Assembly: GCA_946495675.1 (NCBI GenBank)
Contig: CAMMDQ010000002.1
Span: 1-64,000, forward strand
Length of the DNA: 64,000 bases
Source: an uncultured Bacillota bacterium
GTDB taxonomy: Bacteria > Bacillota > Clostridia > Christensenellales > UBA1242
Direction: 5' to 3'
Position numbers and translations under genes: made by a program. The notes beneath the pieces are model-generated. The model was not told the origin of the DNA, made no database searches, and saw nothing but the letters and a program-made list of their open reading frames with translations. Each line of letters starts with the position of its first letter. Within the stretch, counting starts at the first letter, position 1. Below, piece by piece: positions 26,205 through 35,105 of the stretch.

Positions 26205-27545
26205 ATGAAAACCTCAACAAAAATTATCCTTGTGTTGTTTGCTTTGACAGCTATTGCCGCCGTGGTGCTTTTTCCGCATCTTTCAGTTGCAATAAAATTT
26301 GAAAACGGACAACTCTCTTTTAATTTTTCGCCACTTGGCTATGTAGCATTAGCGCTCCTTATTCTGTCAAATTCTTTTGGCATTGTGCTTTATTTCAAAT
26401 TTTTGAAAACTCTTTCTTTAAATAAAGTTTTATTTTTTTCCACTTTGCCATTTACCTTGATTTATGGCTTTTCTCTTTATACTTTGGCCTATCTTACAAA
26501 TATCGACAATACTTTCGCAAACTCAGTTAAAATTGTATTAAACATATCAACAGAAAATCAATATAACTCAATATTATGGGCTGTGCTTCTTACAATTCTC
26601 TATGTTTTGGTGCTTTTTATTGTTTATTTTATCGTTACAAAACCAATATATAAAATGGAAAAATTGTTGGAGCGACTGGGCGATGGAAAGATAAGAGAAA
26701 AGAAATTTCGGCTTGGCGGAGGGAAACAATTTAATCATATAGGTCATTCATTATTAAAAATAAACAACCAATTTAATGAAAGTGAGGATGCCCCATCCAT
26801 AAAATTACCAAAAGTGCTCGATAAATATGTTGATAGTCAGGATGTAGAAAAACTTCAAAGTGGACAAATGGTAAGTCGTTTTGCATATCTTAGTCTTTGC
26901 GTTATAAACGATTTTGGCACAATCAGTTTGCAAGGTAATTATGACATTTTAAAATTGTATATTAATGTTGTCGAGCCTCTTGTAAAAAGGTTTAACGGGC
27001 TTTGTGTTGACAATTGTTCTTTTGGCAGTTTAGGTGTTTTTTTCCGAGCACAAGATGCCCTGGATTTTGCACATGCTGTATGTCGAGCTATAAAAATCAA
27101 AGCAAAGCGTTTAAACGTTAAAATAAATCGATTTGTTGCGGTCAATGGTCAGAAGATTTGTTGCTCGCTGAATAAAAATGGCAAATTGCTAATAAATGAA
27201 GAAAATGTGGCAGCATTAAAAAAAGTTATAGAGTTTTCAAAACGAGCAGAATGTTGTTTGATTTTTTCAAATACTGTTCTTGACAATTTGCCATCATCAT
27301 ATCTTTTGAAATATCGATATATTGGCACATTATTCAATCAAAATTTAAATTTGTTTGAAAGTCTTGAGGTTTACGGCAGGCATAAGAGAATGCTTCTTGA
27401 CAAAAGCAAACAATCTTTTGAAAAGGGAGTGATGTTTTTCACTCAAGGTCAGCAGCAGCGTGCAAAACTTATATTCGAAAATTTGCTGCGAGAAAATCCA
27501 AACGATAAAACTGCATTTCTATACTTAAACCAATGCAAGAATTAA
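26205..27545 (+). CDS. Membrane protein with degenerate class III cyclase domain and TPR tail
   Basis: 446 residues. Four membrane helices (about 5-165), then a HAMP-like linker (TKPIYKMEKLLERLGDGKI). A domain at about 245-385 has the outline of a class III adenylate/guanylate cyclase, with order and spacing of the FAYLSLCVINDFG, YINVVEPLVKRFNG and DALDFAHAVCRAIK blocks. The two metal-binding Asp residues of the family are missing. The C-terminus is one TPR-like unit (GVMFFTQGQQQRAKLIFENLL) ending in FLYLNQCK, as in cyclase-TPR proteins. Probably a sensor whose catalytic site is dead. ATG 26205 is at the first helix; there is no Shine-Dalgarno site, and a TTGCCA/TATCTT pair ends 15 bases upstream. 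Confidence 0.55.
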   Translation: MKTSTKIILVLFALTAIAAVVLFPHLSVAIKFENGQLSFNFSPLGYVALALLILSNSFGIVLYFKFLKTLSLNKVLFFSTLPFTLIYGFSLYTLAYLTNIDNTFANSVKIVLNISTENQYNSILWAVLLTILYVLVLFIVYFIVTKPIYKMEKLLERLGDGKIREKKFRLGGGKQFNHIGHSLLKINNQFNESEDAPSIKLPKVLDKYVDSQDVEKLQSGQMVSRFAYLSLCVINDFGTISLQGNYDILKLYINVVEPLVKRFNGLCVDNCSFGSLGVFFRAQDALDFAHAVCRAIKIKAKRLNVKINRFVAVNGQKICCSLNKNGKLLINEENVAALKKVIEFSKRAECCLIFSNTVLDNLPSSYLLKYRYIGTLFNQNLNLFESLEVYGRHKRMLLDKSKQSFEKGVMFFTQGQQQRAKLIFENLLRENPNDKTAFLYLNQCKN

Positions 27546-27546
27546 C

Positions 27547-27576
27547 TTGACAACTTTGAAACAAAGGTGCTAAAAT
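27547..27576 (+). promoter_or_regulatory. SigA-type promoter for a probable leaderless mRNA
   Basis: TTGACA (27547-27552), 18-bp spacer, TAAAAT (27571-27576). GTG 27584 lies 8 bases after the -10 box, where transcription should begin, and no Shine-Dalgarno site fits. Confidence 0.7.
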
Positions 27577-27583
27577 CTTGTCT

Positions 27584-28102
27584 GTGAGAACAAAAACTGT
27601 TGAAAGTAAAAAGGTATGCCCAAGATGTCAGTTGAAGGTGGCTATGTCTTGTGAAGAATGTCCAGATTGCGGTCTTGTTTTTTCTCGTCTTGCAATTGCC
27701 ACAAATCAAGATGCCAAAGCTTTGAAAAGGCGGGGGGAGCGGAAATATATCATCAGCACCACAACGCTGCCAAGTGATGTAAATTTCATAAAGCTTTTGT
27801 GTTTATCCATCTTTACTGGTTTTGTTGGTGGGCATTGTTTTTATGTTGGACGATATGGCAGAGGTCTGCTTTTGCTGCTAAATTTTATCATGATTGTTTG
27901 TCTCACGATTTTTAATGCACCGCTTATGGCTTTTAGCGAGGCTCTTGTTGGGGTGCTATGCACAGTTGCAGGTTTCATATTGTTTATCTGGTTTTGGGAT
28001 ATTTTTATGATCGCGGTGAAAAAATTTAAAGTGCCAGTAGGTATTGACCTTGCTTCTGACAAATTTGGCAGGGAAAAATTACAAAAGGAAGAAGAAAAAT
28101 GA
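27584..28102 (+). CDS. Zinc-ribbon and TM2-domain membrane protein
   Basis: 172 residues. An N-terminal zinc ribbon (CPRC near residue 12, CEECPDCG near residue 23) is followed by a TM2 domain (about 65-150): a helix, the [20 protein letters not shown] signature, and two or three further helices. TM2 proteins are widespread but functionally unassigned. It overlaps mnmA by ATGA. GTG 27584 is chosen because a TTG at 27578 lies upstream of the expected transcription start. Confidence 0.75.
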   Translation: MRTKTVESKKVCPRCQLKVAMSCEECPDCGLVFSRLAIATNQDAKALKRRGERKYIISTTTLPSDVNFIKLLCLSIFTGFVGGHCFYVGRYGRGLLLLLNFIMIVCLTIFNAPLMAFSEALVGVLCTVAGFILFIWFWDIFMIAVKKFKVPVGIDLASDKFGREKLQKEEEK

Positions 28103-29175
28103 AAATTGTCGTTGGCATAAGTGGAGGTGTTGATTCTTCAGTTGCAGCATATCTTCTTAAAAAACAGGGGCATGAAGTGATTGGCTTGTTTATGATAAAT
28201 TGGGAAGAAAAAAACGGTGCATGCACAGCTGAGGAAGATTATGAGGATGTAAAAAGGGTCTGCAATAAGCTGGGTATTCCTTATTTTTCTGTTAATTATG
28301 CTAAAGAATATTATCAGCGTGTTTTTAAGTATTTTCTCGAAGAATACAAGGCTGGAAGAACACCAAATCCTGATGTTTTATGCAACAGAGAGATCAAATT
28401 TGGCCCTTTTCTTGACAAGGCGTTGGCTTTGGGAGCTGATATGATTGCAACCGGGCATTATGCAAAAAAAATAGAAAAAGATGGAAAATTTTATCTTGCA
28501 AAGGCGGATGATCTCAACAAAGACCAATCATATTTTTTAAATCAGCTTAGTCAATATCAGCTTTCAAAAGTGCTTTTTCCACTTGCGGAAATTTCAAAAC
28601 CTCAAGTTCGAGAAATAGCGAAAAAGCTTGAACTTTCCACGGCATCAAAGAAGGACTCAACCGGCATATGTTTTATTGGTGAGCGTAATTTTAAAAAATT
28701 TTTGAGTGAGTTTTTGCCAGCTCAGCCAGGAGAAATCGTTGACGCTCAAGGCAAAGTTGTTGGTAAGCACGATGGACTGATGTATTACACTTTGGGGCAA
28801 CGAAGAGGGCTTAATATTGGAGGACTTAAAGGAGGAAACGGTCAGCGCTGGTTTGTGCTTGAAAAAGATTTACAAAACAACCGACTTATTGTCAGTCAAG
28901 GAGAAGATGATCTGCTGTTTAGCGATGGCCTGATTGCAACTGATATGAACTGGATTCCTGAAAGGCCAAATCAAGAAGAGTTTGTTTGTTTTGCAAAGTT
29001 TAGATATAGGCAGCCTGATCAAAAAGTCAAAGTGAAAATAACAGGAGAAACCACAATTCAAGTTGATTTTGACCAAAAGCAGCGGGCGATAACTCCGGGA
29101 CAATTTGTTGTTTTGTATGATAATCAGGGATTATGTCTTGGTGGAGGAATTATCGATAGAAGTTATAAAAAATAA
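28099..29175 (+). CDS. mnmA: tRNA-uridine 2-sulfurtransferase MnmA
   Basis: 358 residues. It thiolates U34 of tRNAs for Lys, Glu and Gln using ATP and relayed sulfur. The PP-loop is [12 protein letters not shown] (about 5-16). The catalytic cysteines are in [13 protein letters not shown] (near residue 98) and [12 protein letters not shown] (near 194). The C-terminal beta-barrel (about 205-355) is complete. The start is coupled to the TM2 gene by ATGA, with GGAAGAAGAA upstream. A cysteine desulfurase partner is not in this window. Confidence 0.96.
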   Translation: MKIVVGISGGVDSSVAAYLLKKQGHEVIGLFMINWEEKNGACTAEEDYEDVKRVCNKLGIPYFSVNYAKEYYQRVFKYFLEEYKAGRTPNPDVLCNREIKFGPFLDKALALGADMIATGHYAKKIEKDGKFYLAKADDLNKDQSYFLNQLSQYQLSKVLFPLAEISKPQVREIAKKLELSTASKKDSTGICFIGERNFKKFLSEFLPAQPGEIVDAQGKVVGKHDGLMYYTLGQRRGLNIGGLKGGNGQRWFVLEKDLQNNRLIVSQGEDDLLFSDGLIATDMNWIPERPNQEEFVCFAKFRYRQPDQKVKVKITGETTIQVDFDQKQRAITPGQFVVLYDNQGLCLGGGIIDRSYKK

Positions 29176-29202
29176 AGCAAGAGAAAAATCTTGCTTTTTT
29201 TT
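29175..29202 (+). terminator. Rho-independent terminator after mnmA
   Basis: AAGCAAGA/TCTTGCTT stem with an A-rich loop and a run of eight T. Confidence 0.85.
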
Positions 29203-29282
29203 GATTGATTTATTGAAGGGGGATTTTAAGGTTTTAGCATAAAAATTTGTCATATGGGCAAAATATACTCAGGAGGTAAAAT

Positions 29283-29516
29283 ATGATTATAGCAAATTAT
29301 ATTGCACTTATCATCTTGATGATAGGCGGACTTAACTGGGGTATAATTGGACTTACAAACTTCAATTTGGTTGCTTGGTTAAGTATGGGCAGCAAAATTG
29401 TTGAGAGAATCATTTATATTCTCGTGCTGATTGCAACAATTTATTTAATCATTGCTTGCATCATTGATGGTGGAATTCTTCTTCGTGAATTTGCAACACC
29501 AACTGCAGGCGTTTAA
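29283..29516 (+). CDS. DUF378 (YuzA-like) small membrane protein
   Basis: 77 residues with two membrane helices. The family signature is visible at the N-terminus (IGGLNWGIIGLTNFNLVAWL). Function unknown in the family. A strong Shine-Dalgarno site (CAGGAGGT) lies 6 bases before ATG 29283. It is monocistronic and closed by a terminator. Confidence 0.85.
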   Translation: MIIANYIALIILMIGGLNWGIIGLTNFNLVAWLSMGSKIVERIIYILVLIATIYLIIACIIDGGILLREFATPTAGV

Positions 29517-29521
29517 AAAGG

Positions 29522-29547
29522 TCTCGGCATAAGCTGAGATTTTTTTG
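29522..29547. terminator. Terminator between DUF378 gene and ylbJ
   Basis: 7-bp stem (29522-29528 with 29533-29539) with ATAA loop and a T run on the + strand. It lies between convergent genes and may act both ways. Confidence 0.7.
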
Positions 29548-29573
29548 TTGGAATTTTGTTTTTTATATAGTAG

Positions 29574-30512
29574 CTACAAAATTATAACCACCAAAATTAT
29601 TGAAATAAGGCAAGAAAGAAGTGCATGAGTCAGTTTTTGAACAACCATAAGCCCTATTGGCATTTTTATTTCACTTGTCAAAGCTGATGATTGCAACATT
29701 GTCGATATTCCTCCAAAACTTATAACAAAACTTGCACAAACAATTCCTATTTTAAGAGGCATCTCAGTTGAAATATCAAGGCAGCCTTTGGTTATTTCAA
29801 TAAGCCCGCCAAAAAATGCTGACACAGAGTCTGGAAGCAGTGAAAGAAGAGGAGATAGAGAGGTTATCACAACAAAGAATATAGCAATAATTGCGCCAAC
29901 GGAAATGACGCTTAGCGAGCAATCAAGAACGATTGAGGATATATTAAAATTTTTATCCTCTTGTTTTGTTTTAGTCTGGTCAAATTCTTTAAGCTTTATT
30001 TTTCGATAAAGAATACCGTTAAGAAAAGCGCCTAGCAAATGTGCTGAAAAAATTATATAACCCGCAAGAGCACTTCCAAACATTCCAGCTCCAACAGCTC
30101 CAATAACAAACATTGGACCTGATGTTGAACAAAAACTTAACATTTTGCAGGCGTCTGTGCGTGAAATTTTGCCTGCCTGATACAAATCAGCTGTCACTTT
30201 TGCTCCCACGGGATAGCCAGAAATTATGCTCGAAAAAAAACAGTAGGCAGCAAGTGGTGGTGCTTTATACAATTTTTCAACAGGTTTGGCAAACAATTTT
30301 GAGATTTTATCTATGACACCAAGTCCTGAAAGCAGTTTTGTAAAAAAGATAAAAGGGAGCAGGCTTGGCAACACATTTAAAGCCCAGGCTGAAAGCCCGT
30401 CAAGAGTGGTTTGCAAATAAAATTGAGGTTTTAAAATTATCGAGCAAAGAATGTATAAAATCAACACAGTCAACAGGATTTTTAAAAAATTTATTTTCAA
30501 TGTTTTTTGCAT
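29574..30512 (-). CDS. ylbJ: Sporulation integral membrane protein YlbJ
   Basis: 312 residues with about eight membrane helices and two nucleoside-transporter/gate-type halves. Signature segments SIISGYPVGAKVTADLY and STSGPMFVIGAVGAGMFG (about 100-145) match YlbJ, which is needed for a normal spore cortex in B. subtilis. The upstream minus-strand DNA contains AATACAAT, close to a SigE -10 box, but without a well-spaced -35. Divergent from pta. In Bacillus ylbJ also lies near the rpmF locus. Confidence 0.88.
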   Translation of the reverse strand: MQKTLKINFLKILLTVLILYILCSIILKPQFYLQTTLDGLSAWALNVLPSLLPFIFFTKLLSGLGVIDKISKLFAKPVEKLYKAPPLAAYCFFSSIISGYPVGAKVTADLYQAGKISRTDACKMLSFCSTSGPMFVIGAVGAGMFGSALAGYIIFSAHLLGAFLNGILYRKIKLKEFDQTKTKQEDKNFNISSIVLDCSLSVISVGAIIAIFFVVITSLSPLLSLLPDSVSAFFGGLIEITKGCLDISTEMPLKIGIVCASFVISFGGISTMLQSSALTSEIKMPIGLMVVQKLTHALLSCLISIILVVIIL

Positions 30513-30528
30513 ATTTTCACCATTTTAT

Positions 30529-30557
30529 TTGACAAAGGATTGTATTATATTTATAAT
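30529..30557 (+). promoter_or_regulatory. SigA-type promoter of pta-ackA
   Basis: TTGACA (30529-30534), 17-bp spacer, TATAAT (30552-30557): a consensus promoter. The leader of about 60 bases carries AGAAGG before ATG 30624. Confidence 0.85.
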
Positions 30558-30623
30558 TTTTTTTGTATTACATAAGCACTATAAAACAATTTATTCACAA
30601 AAATATTTTTTTAGAAGGTTAAA

Positions 30624-31601
30624 ATGAAAATCAAAAATATTTACAAAAAGGCAGCAAAACTTCAAAAGACTATTGTATTTCCAGAAGCGGAATTTAGTGA
30701 CAGAACTTTACAAGCCGTCAAAATTATTGCAAAAAAGAAAATCGCAAAGCCAATTCTTATCGGCGATGAAAGCGGCTTGGTTTTGAGAGACAAATCTTTG
30801 CTTGGGTTTCAAATCATCAACCCAAAAACATTTGAGCATCTTGATAAGCTTGTAAAAAGTCTTTACTCAAAACGAAAAGATAAGGGCTTGACTTTGCAGC
30901 AGGCCAAAGAACTTGCTTTAAATCCTTACTATTTTGGAACTCTTCTTGTTGAAGAAGGTTATGCAGACGGAATGGTCGCAGGAGCTGAAGCTTCAACTGC
31001 AAACACGGTTCGACCTGCACTTCAAATTATCAAAGCGAAGAAAAAAGGATGTCCGGTCAATTCATGTTTTCTAGTTTATGGCAAAAACAAGTTTTTGAAA
31101 GATAAAACATTGATCTTAGCTGATTGTGGCGTCCTGCCTTGTCCGAACGCAGACGAAATTGCTCAGATTGCAAGTGATAGCGTTAAAACTTTCAACACTC
31201 TTGGACTTGGTCAACCTAAAGTTGCATTCTTATCATTTTCGTCAAAAGGTTCAGCAAAACATGAAAGTGCAGAGAAAATGGCGCAAGCTTATACCAAATT
31301 TAAAAAGAGCGGTGTTTGCTGTGATGGAGAGTTGCAATTTGATAGTGCGATGGTGCCAAAGGTTGCGGCAAGCAAAGCTCCAGATAGTGCTATTAAAGGG
31401 GATGCAAACATTTTGATTTTCCCAGACTTAAACAGTGGCAACATCTGCTATAAAGCGGTTCAATACATAGGTGGACTAAATGCCATTGGTCCAATCTTGC
31501 AAGGGCTTAACAAGCCAGTAAATGACCTATCTAGAGGTTGCAGCGTGGAAGATATTGTTACAATTACTGCAATTACAGCATTGCAGGCAGAAAAGGAGTA
31601 A
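30624..31601 (+). CDS. pta: Phosphate acetyltransferase Pta
   Basis: 325 residues. It converts acetyl-CoA and phosphate to acetyl-phosphate and CoA. The short single-domain form is typical of Bacillota. Signature blocks IVFPEAEFSDRTL, EGYADGMVAGAEASTANTVRPALQ and the C-terminal FPDLNSGNICYKAVQYIGG are present. It is followed after two bases by ackA, giving the acetate/ATP fermentation branch under one consensus promoter. Confidence 0.95.
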   Translation: MKIKNIYKKAAKLQKTIVFPEAEFSDRTLQAVKIIAKKKIAKPILIGDESGLVLRDKSLLGFQIINPKTFEHLDKLVKSLYSKRKDKGLTLQQAKELALNPYYFGTLLVEEGYADGMVAGAEASTANTVRPALQIIKAKKKGCPVNSCFLVYGKNKFLKDKTLILADCGVLPCPNADEIAQIASDSVKTFNTLGLGQPKVAFLSFSSKGSAKHESAEKMAQAYTKFKKSGVCCDGELQFDSAMVPKVAASKAPDSAIKGDANILIFPDLNSGNICYKAVQYIGGLNAIGPILQGLNKPVNDLSRGCSVEDIVTITAITALQAEKE

Positions 31602-31603
31602 AT

Positions 31604-32803
31604 ATGAAAATTTTAGTTATCAATGCGGGAAGTTCTTCTTTAAAGTTTCAGTTGTTTGATATGACAAATGAAAGTGTGATTGCAAAAGGAAATTGTGAGA
31701 AAATTGGTCTTGCATCTTCTTTTATCACAATCTCAATGCATGGGAACAAAAAAGAGGTTCCTGTAAAAATGGAAAATCATGTTCAAGCACTTGAAAATGT
31801 GCTGAAAATGTTAACTGATGAAAAAGAAGGTGTGATAAAAAGCTTGTCAGAAATTTCAGCATGTGGACATAGAGTTGTTCAAGGAGGATGGATCTTTAAC
31901 CAAAGTGTGCTTGTAAATAAAAAGGTGCTTAAAGACCTTGAAAAATTGACCGACCTTTCTCCACTCCATGCCCAAGCAAATATGGCTGGGATCAAAGGAT
32001 GTATGGAAGTTATGCCAAAAGTGCCACAAGTGCTTGTTTTTGACACATCTTTTCATGCAACAATGCCTGAGAAAGCTTATAACTATGGCATAAAATATCA
32101 AGATGCGGAAAAATATCATATCAGAAAATATGGCTTCCATGGCACAAGCCACCGATATGTAGCAAATGTTTGTGCGAAAATGATGGGCAAAAAACTTGAA
32201 GAGCTCAACCTTATCACTGTTCACATGGGAAATGGATCTTCAATAACTGCAATCAAAAATGGTAAAAGTGTTGACACAACAATGGGGTTGACTCCACTTG
32301 AAGGGCTCATCATGGGCACACGATCTGGCGATCTGGATCCTACAGTGGTATCTTATTTGGCAGAAAAGAAAGGTCAGACAGCTCAAGAAGTTGTGAAATA
32401 TCTCAACAAAGAGTGTGGCATGTTGGGTATAAGTGGTGTGTCAAGTGATCTTAGAGAAATCAATGACGCAATCAAAAAGGGAAACAAAAGAGCAAAACTT
32501 GCTCTTGACATGCTTAAATACAGAACAAAGAAATTTATCGGCTCTTATATGGCAGTGCTTGGAAAAGTTGATGCGATTGTGTTCACAGGTGGTGTAGGTG
32601 AAAACCAAGAAGATCTGCGTGAAGAAGCACTTGAAGGTCTTGAAGGATACGGAATTGAACTTGACAAAAAGAAAAATAACAATTTGCCAAGAGGCACAGC
32701 TGAACTTATAAGCACTAAAAAATCAAAAGTTAAAATTTTCAGAATTCCAACAGATGAGGAACTTTTGATTGCAAGAGACACACTGCAGTTGATAAAAAAA
32801 TAA
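31604..32803 (+). CDS. ackA: Acetate kinase AckA
   Basis: 399 residues. It makes ATP and acetate from acetyl-phosphate, the second step after Pta. ASKHA fold with VINAGSSSLKFQLF at the N-terminus, DTSFHATMP, HMGNGSSITAIKNGKS, TRSGDLDP and FTGGVGENQ. AAAGGAG lies 8 bases before ATG 31604 and overlaps the pta stop; an in-frame alternative start upstream would lie within pta and is not needed. Confidence 0.97.
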   Translation: MKILVINAGSSSLKFQLFDMTNESVIAKGNCEKIGLASSFITISMHGNKKEVPVKMENHVQALENVLKMLTDEKEGVIKSLSEISACGHRVVQGGWIFNQSVLVNKKVLKDLEKLTDLSPLHAQANMAGIKGCMEVMPKVPQVLVFDTSFHATMPEKAYNYGIKYQDAEKYHIRKYGFHGTSHRYVANVCAKMMGKKLEELNLITVHMGNGSSITAIKNGKSVDTTMGLTPLEGLIMGTRSGDLDPTVVSYLAEKKGQTAQEVVKYLNKECGMLGISGVSSDLREINDAIKKGNKRAKLALDMLKYRTKKFIGSYMAVLGKVDAIVFTGGVGENQEDLREEALEGLEGYGIELDKKKNNNLPRGTAELISTKKSKVKIFRIPTDEELLIARDTLQLIKK

Positions 32804-32883
32804 AGAGATAAAATTATTTTTGCAAATTTTGAAAATTGCGGATAAGGCTGATTAAAAAGAATTAAAAAATAAATAAAAAACAC

Positions 32884-32912
32884 TTGACAATTAAGTCGAA
32901 AATCAATATACT
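32884..32912 (+). promoter_or_regulatory. rpmF: SigA-type promoter of rpmF
   Basis: TTGACA (32884-32889), 17-bp spacer, TATACT (32907-32912), followed by AAAGGAGGA before ATG 32961. Confidence 0.85.
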
Positions 32913-32960
32913 TTCTTAGGCAAGGAAAAATTAAGCAAGAAATGTAAAGGAGGAAAGACA

Positions 32961-33152
32961 ATGGCTGTTCCAAAGGGTAAAGTTTCAAAAGCAAGAAGAA
33001 ACACTAGAAATTCTGCGAATTTTAAAGCAACAGCACCAACACTTGTTGAATGTCCAAAATGTCATGAGATGAAAAAACCTCATACAGTTTGCAAAAAGTG
33101 TGGAAGCTATAAAAATGAAACTGTTATAGAGAAAAAAGAAAAAACAAAATAA
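32961..33152 (+). CDS. rpmF: Ribosomal protein bL32
   Basis: 63 residues. N-terminal AVPKGKVSKARRNTR is the L32 signature. The zinc-binding type is kept: CPKC, then CKKCGSY. It has its own promoter and terminator, while in many Bacillota it is co-transcribed behind yceD (DUF177), which is absent here. Confidence 0.97.
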   Translation: MAVPKGKVSKARRNTRNSANFKATAPTLVECPKCHEMKKPHTVCKKCGSYKNETVIEKKEKTK

Positions 33153-33158
33153 TTTCAT

Positions 33159-33187
33159 AACTCGTCTTGAAAAAGGCGAGTTTTTTT
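33159..33187 (+). terminator. Rho-independent terminator after rpmF
   Basis: 10-bp stem (33159-33168 with 33173-33182) and a T run. Confidence 0.85.
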
Positions 33188-33211
33188 GTTTTTGTCTTTT
33201 TATTAAGGGGG

Positions 33212-33292
33212 TTAGTTTTTTAGCAAACTAAACTATATGTGCTGTTATGCAATGCATAATAGACACAATATATTCCAAAATATGCATAATAG
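33212..33292 (+). promoter_or_regulatory. Possible operator cluster upstream of plsX
   Basis: Two structures lie in the 240-base gap before plsX. One is an inverted repeat TTAGTTT-N6-AAACTAA (33212-33231). The other is a pair of direct repeats ATGCATAATAG (33252-33262 and 33282-33292), exactly 30 bp apart. In Bacillus plsX is controlled by FapR, whose operator also starts with TTAG, but the match is only partial. Confidence 0.35.
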
Positions 33293-33342
33293 TGATGCAT
33301 TTTTTTATTTTCAAGAATTTCAATAAAATTTCAAAAATCGTT

Positions 33343-33371
33343 TTGATTATTTGTTATATTTTTGTTATTAT
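33343..33371 (+). promoter_or_regulatory. SigA-type promoter of plsX-rnc-smc-ftsY
   Basis: TTGATT (33343-33348), 17-bp spacer, TATTAT (33366-33371), just before the AAAGGAG site of plsX. No further clear promoter is needed up to ftsY. Confidence 0.6.
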
Positions 33372-33393
33372 ATATACAGCATGAAAGGAGATT

Positions 33394-34407
33394 ATGATGA
33401 AAATTGTTGTTGATGCTTTTGGTGGAGATAATGCTCCGCTTGAAATAGTTGAAGGAGCTTTGATGGCAATAGAAAGAAACAAAGACCTTGAACTTATTTT
33501 GACTGGCAAAAAAGAAGAAATTGAAAAGATTTTAAATGGAAGAGGAGAAAGAATTGAAATTGTTGACGCACGAGAGGTGATTACAAACAATGACAAACCG
33601 ACTGAAGCTATCAGACACAAAACAGATTCTTCTCTTGTTAAAGCATATGACATTTTGAAAGAACGGGCTGATGTTGTTGGGCTTGTCAGTGCGGGCAGCA
33701 CAGGAGCTGTTTTGGCTGGTGCTATTATGAAAATTGGAAGAATCAAAGGAATTTCAAGACCAGCACTTGCTCCAATTCTTCCAACAAAGGCTGAAAGCGA
33801 TGTTATAATCATTGATAGTGGGGCGAATATCGATTGCAAACCTGTCAATCTTCTGCACTTTGCGCTGATGGGAAGTGCTTATTACTCTATCGTTTACAAT
33901 AAAGCTCAACCAAGAGTGGCTTTGTTAAGCAATGGTGTTGAAGAAGAAAAAGGAAATGAACTTGTCAAAGAAGCTTTTCCTCTTTTGAAAAAAGCGGCAA
34001 TTAACTTTATCGGCAATCGTGAGGGCGGAGATTTCATGAGTGGCGAAGTTGACGTTATGGTTGCAGACGGCTTTGCCGGAAATGCTTTGCTTAAAGGAAC
34101 GGAAGGTGCGGTTGCTGCCGTGATGAGCCTTCTTAAAAAAAGTATAAAATCTCATAAAATGAGCATGATTGGAGCTCTTTTTATGAAAAAAACTTTTAAT
34201 GAGCTTAAAAGCCGCATTGATATTCAGAAAAAGCATGGCGGAAGTCCGCTTTTGGGCTGCAAAAAGCTTGTTGTGAAAAATCATGGCTCATGCAAACGAT
34301 TGAATATCCTCTCGTCCATTGAGCAGACTATGCTTCTTCATAGCAATAAATTAATTGAAAAAATTGAAAATTCAATCCAAGCTTTTGAGGCGGACAGCAA
34401 TGAATAA
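33394..34407 (+). CDS. plsX: Phosphate acyltransferase PlsX
   Basis: 337 residues. It makes acyl-phosphate from acyl-ACP for PlsY, the start of phospholipid synthesis. Signature DAFGGDNAPLEIVEGA at the N-terminus; SAGSTGAVLAGA and VADGFAGNALLKGTEG follow. Two adjacent ATG codons (33394, 33397) both suit the AAAGGAG site. It overlaps rnc by 8 bases. The fabD-fabG-acpP genes that often separate plsX from rnc are missing here. Confidence 0.95.
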   Translation: MMKIVVDAFGGDNAPLEIVEGALMAIERNKDLELILTGKKEEIEKILNGRGERIEIVDAREVITNNDKPTEAIRHKTDSSLVKAYDILKERADVVGLVSAGSTGAVLAGAIMKIGRIKGISRPALAPILPTKAESDVIIIDSGANIDCKPVNLLHFALMGSAYYSIVYNKAQPRVALLSNGVEEEKGNELVKEAFPLLKKAAINFIGNREGGDFMSGEVDVMVADGFAGNALLKGTEGAVAAVMSLLKKSIKSHKMSMIGALFMKKTFNELKSRIDIQKKHGGSPLLGCKKLVVKNHGSCKRLNILSSIEQTMLLHSNKLIEKIENSIQAFEADSNE

Positions 34408-35041
34408 AACAAAACTCAATCTTTTATCGCAAACACTTGGAATCAAAGTGCAAAATCAAGACCTTTTTTCTCGAGCATTCACCCATAGTTCTAAGAGCGA
34501 AAACAACTATGAAAGGCTTGAATTTTTGGGCGATGGAATACTTGATTTTGTTGTTGGAGAGTACCTGTTTTCTCACACGCAGGCCCATGAAGGTAAACTA
34601 ACTGTTTTGCGAAGCCATTATGTTTCCGAAAACAATCTCTGCAAGATTTTTGATCTTTTGAAACTTTACGATTTTGTGGTTTTGGGCAAAAGTTATCAAG
34701 GTCAAATTTCAAAGGCTGTCAAAGCAGATATTGTGGAGGCTGTGATTGCGGCCGTTTATCTTGAATGTGGGCTTGAAAAAACAAAAGATTTCATTTATCG
34801 AAATTTTGATCTTGAAAATTTTGACAATGTTGTTGACGACAATTATAAATCAAAGTTGCAAGAACTAGTTCAAAGCGGTTTTAAGTGTCACATGCAATAT
34901 AAAACACAGCCAGCCGCCGTCGGTTTTGTGTCAACATTTTATATGGACGAAGATGCAATAAGCACAGGGGAAGGTGCCAGCAAAATTGAAGCAGAACAAA
35001 ATGCGGCAAAGGCAGCAATAAAAAAATTGTTTCTGATCTGA
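34400..35041 (+). CDS. rnc: Ribonuclease III
   Basis: 213 residues. A double-strand-specific endonuclease for rRNA and mRNA processing. The catalytic signature ERLEFLGDGILDFVVGEYLF is near residues 35-54 (Gly replaces the usual Ala after GD), and DIVEAVIAAVYLE carries the second acidic site. The C-terminal dsRNA-binding domain (about 145-212) ends in GEGASKIEAEQNAAKAAIKKL. ATG 34400 lies in the plsX end and aligns with the normal family start; upstream alternatives fall inside plsX. Confidence 0.94.
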   Translation: MNKTKLNLLSQTLGIKVQNQDLFSRAFTHSSKSENNYERLEFLGDGILDFVVGEYLFSHTQAHEGKLTVLRSHYVSENNLCKIFDLLKLYDFVVLGKSYQGQISKAVKADIVEAVIAAVYLECGLEKTKDFIYRNFDLENFDNVVDDNYKSKLQELVQSGFKCHMQYKTQPAAVGFVSTFYMDEDAISTGEGASKIEAEQNAAKAAIKKLFLI

Positions 35042-35105
35042 TCTTTACAAACTGTTTGATTTACTGAATTTCCTGCTAATAACTTAAGAAAAATGCGAGG
35101 TAGTT

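Noticed and set aside
33240..33300. ATGCATAATAG pair as a mobile element end or target duplication
   Set aside because: No transposase or terminal inverted repeats; the 30-bp spacing fits regulator sites better.
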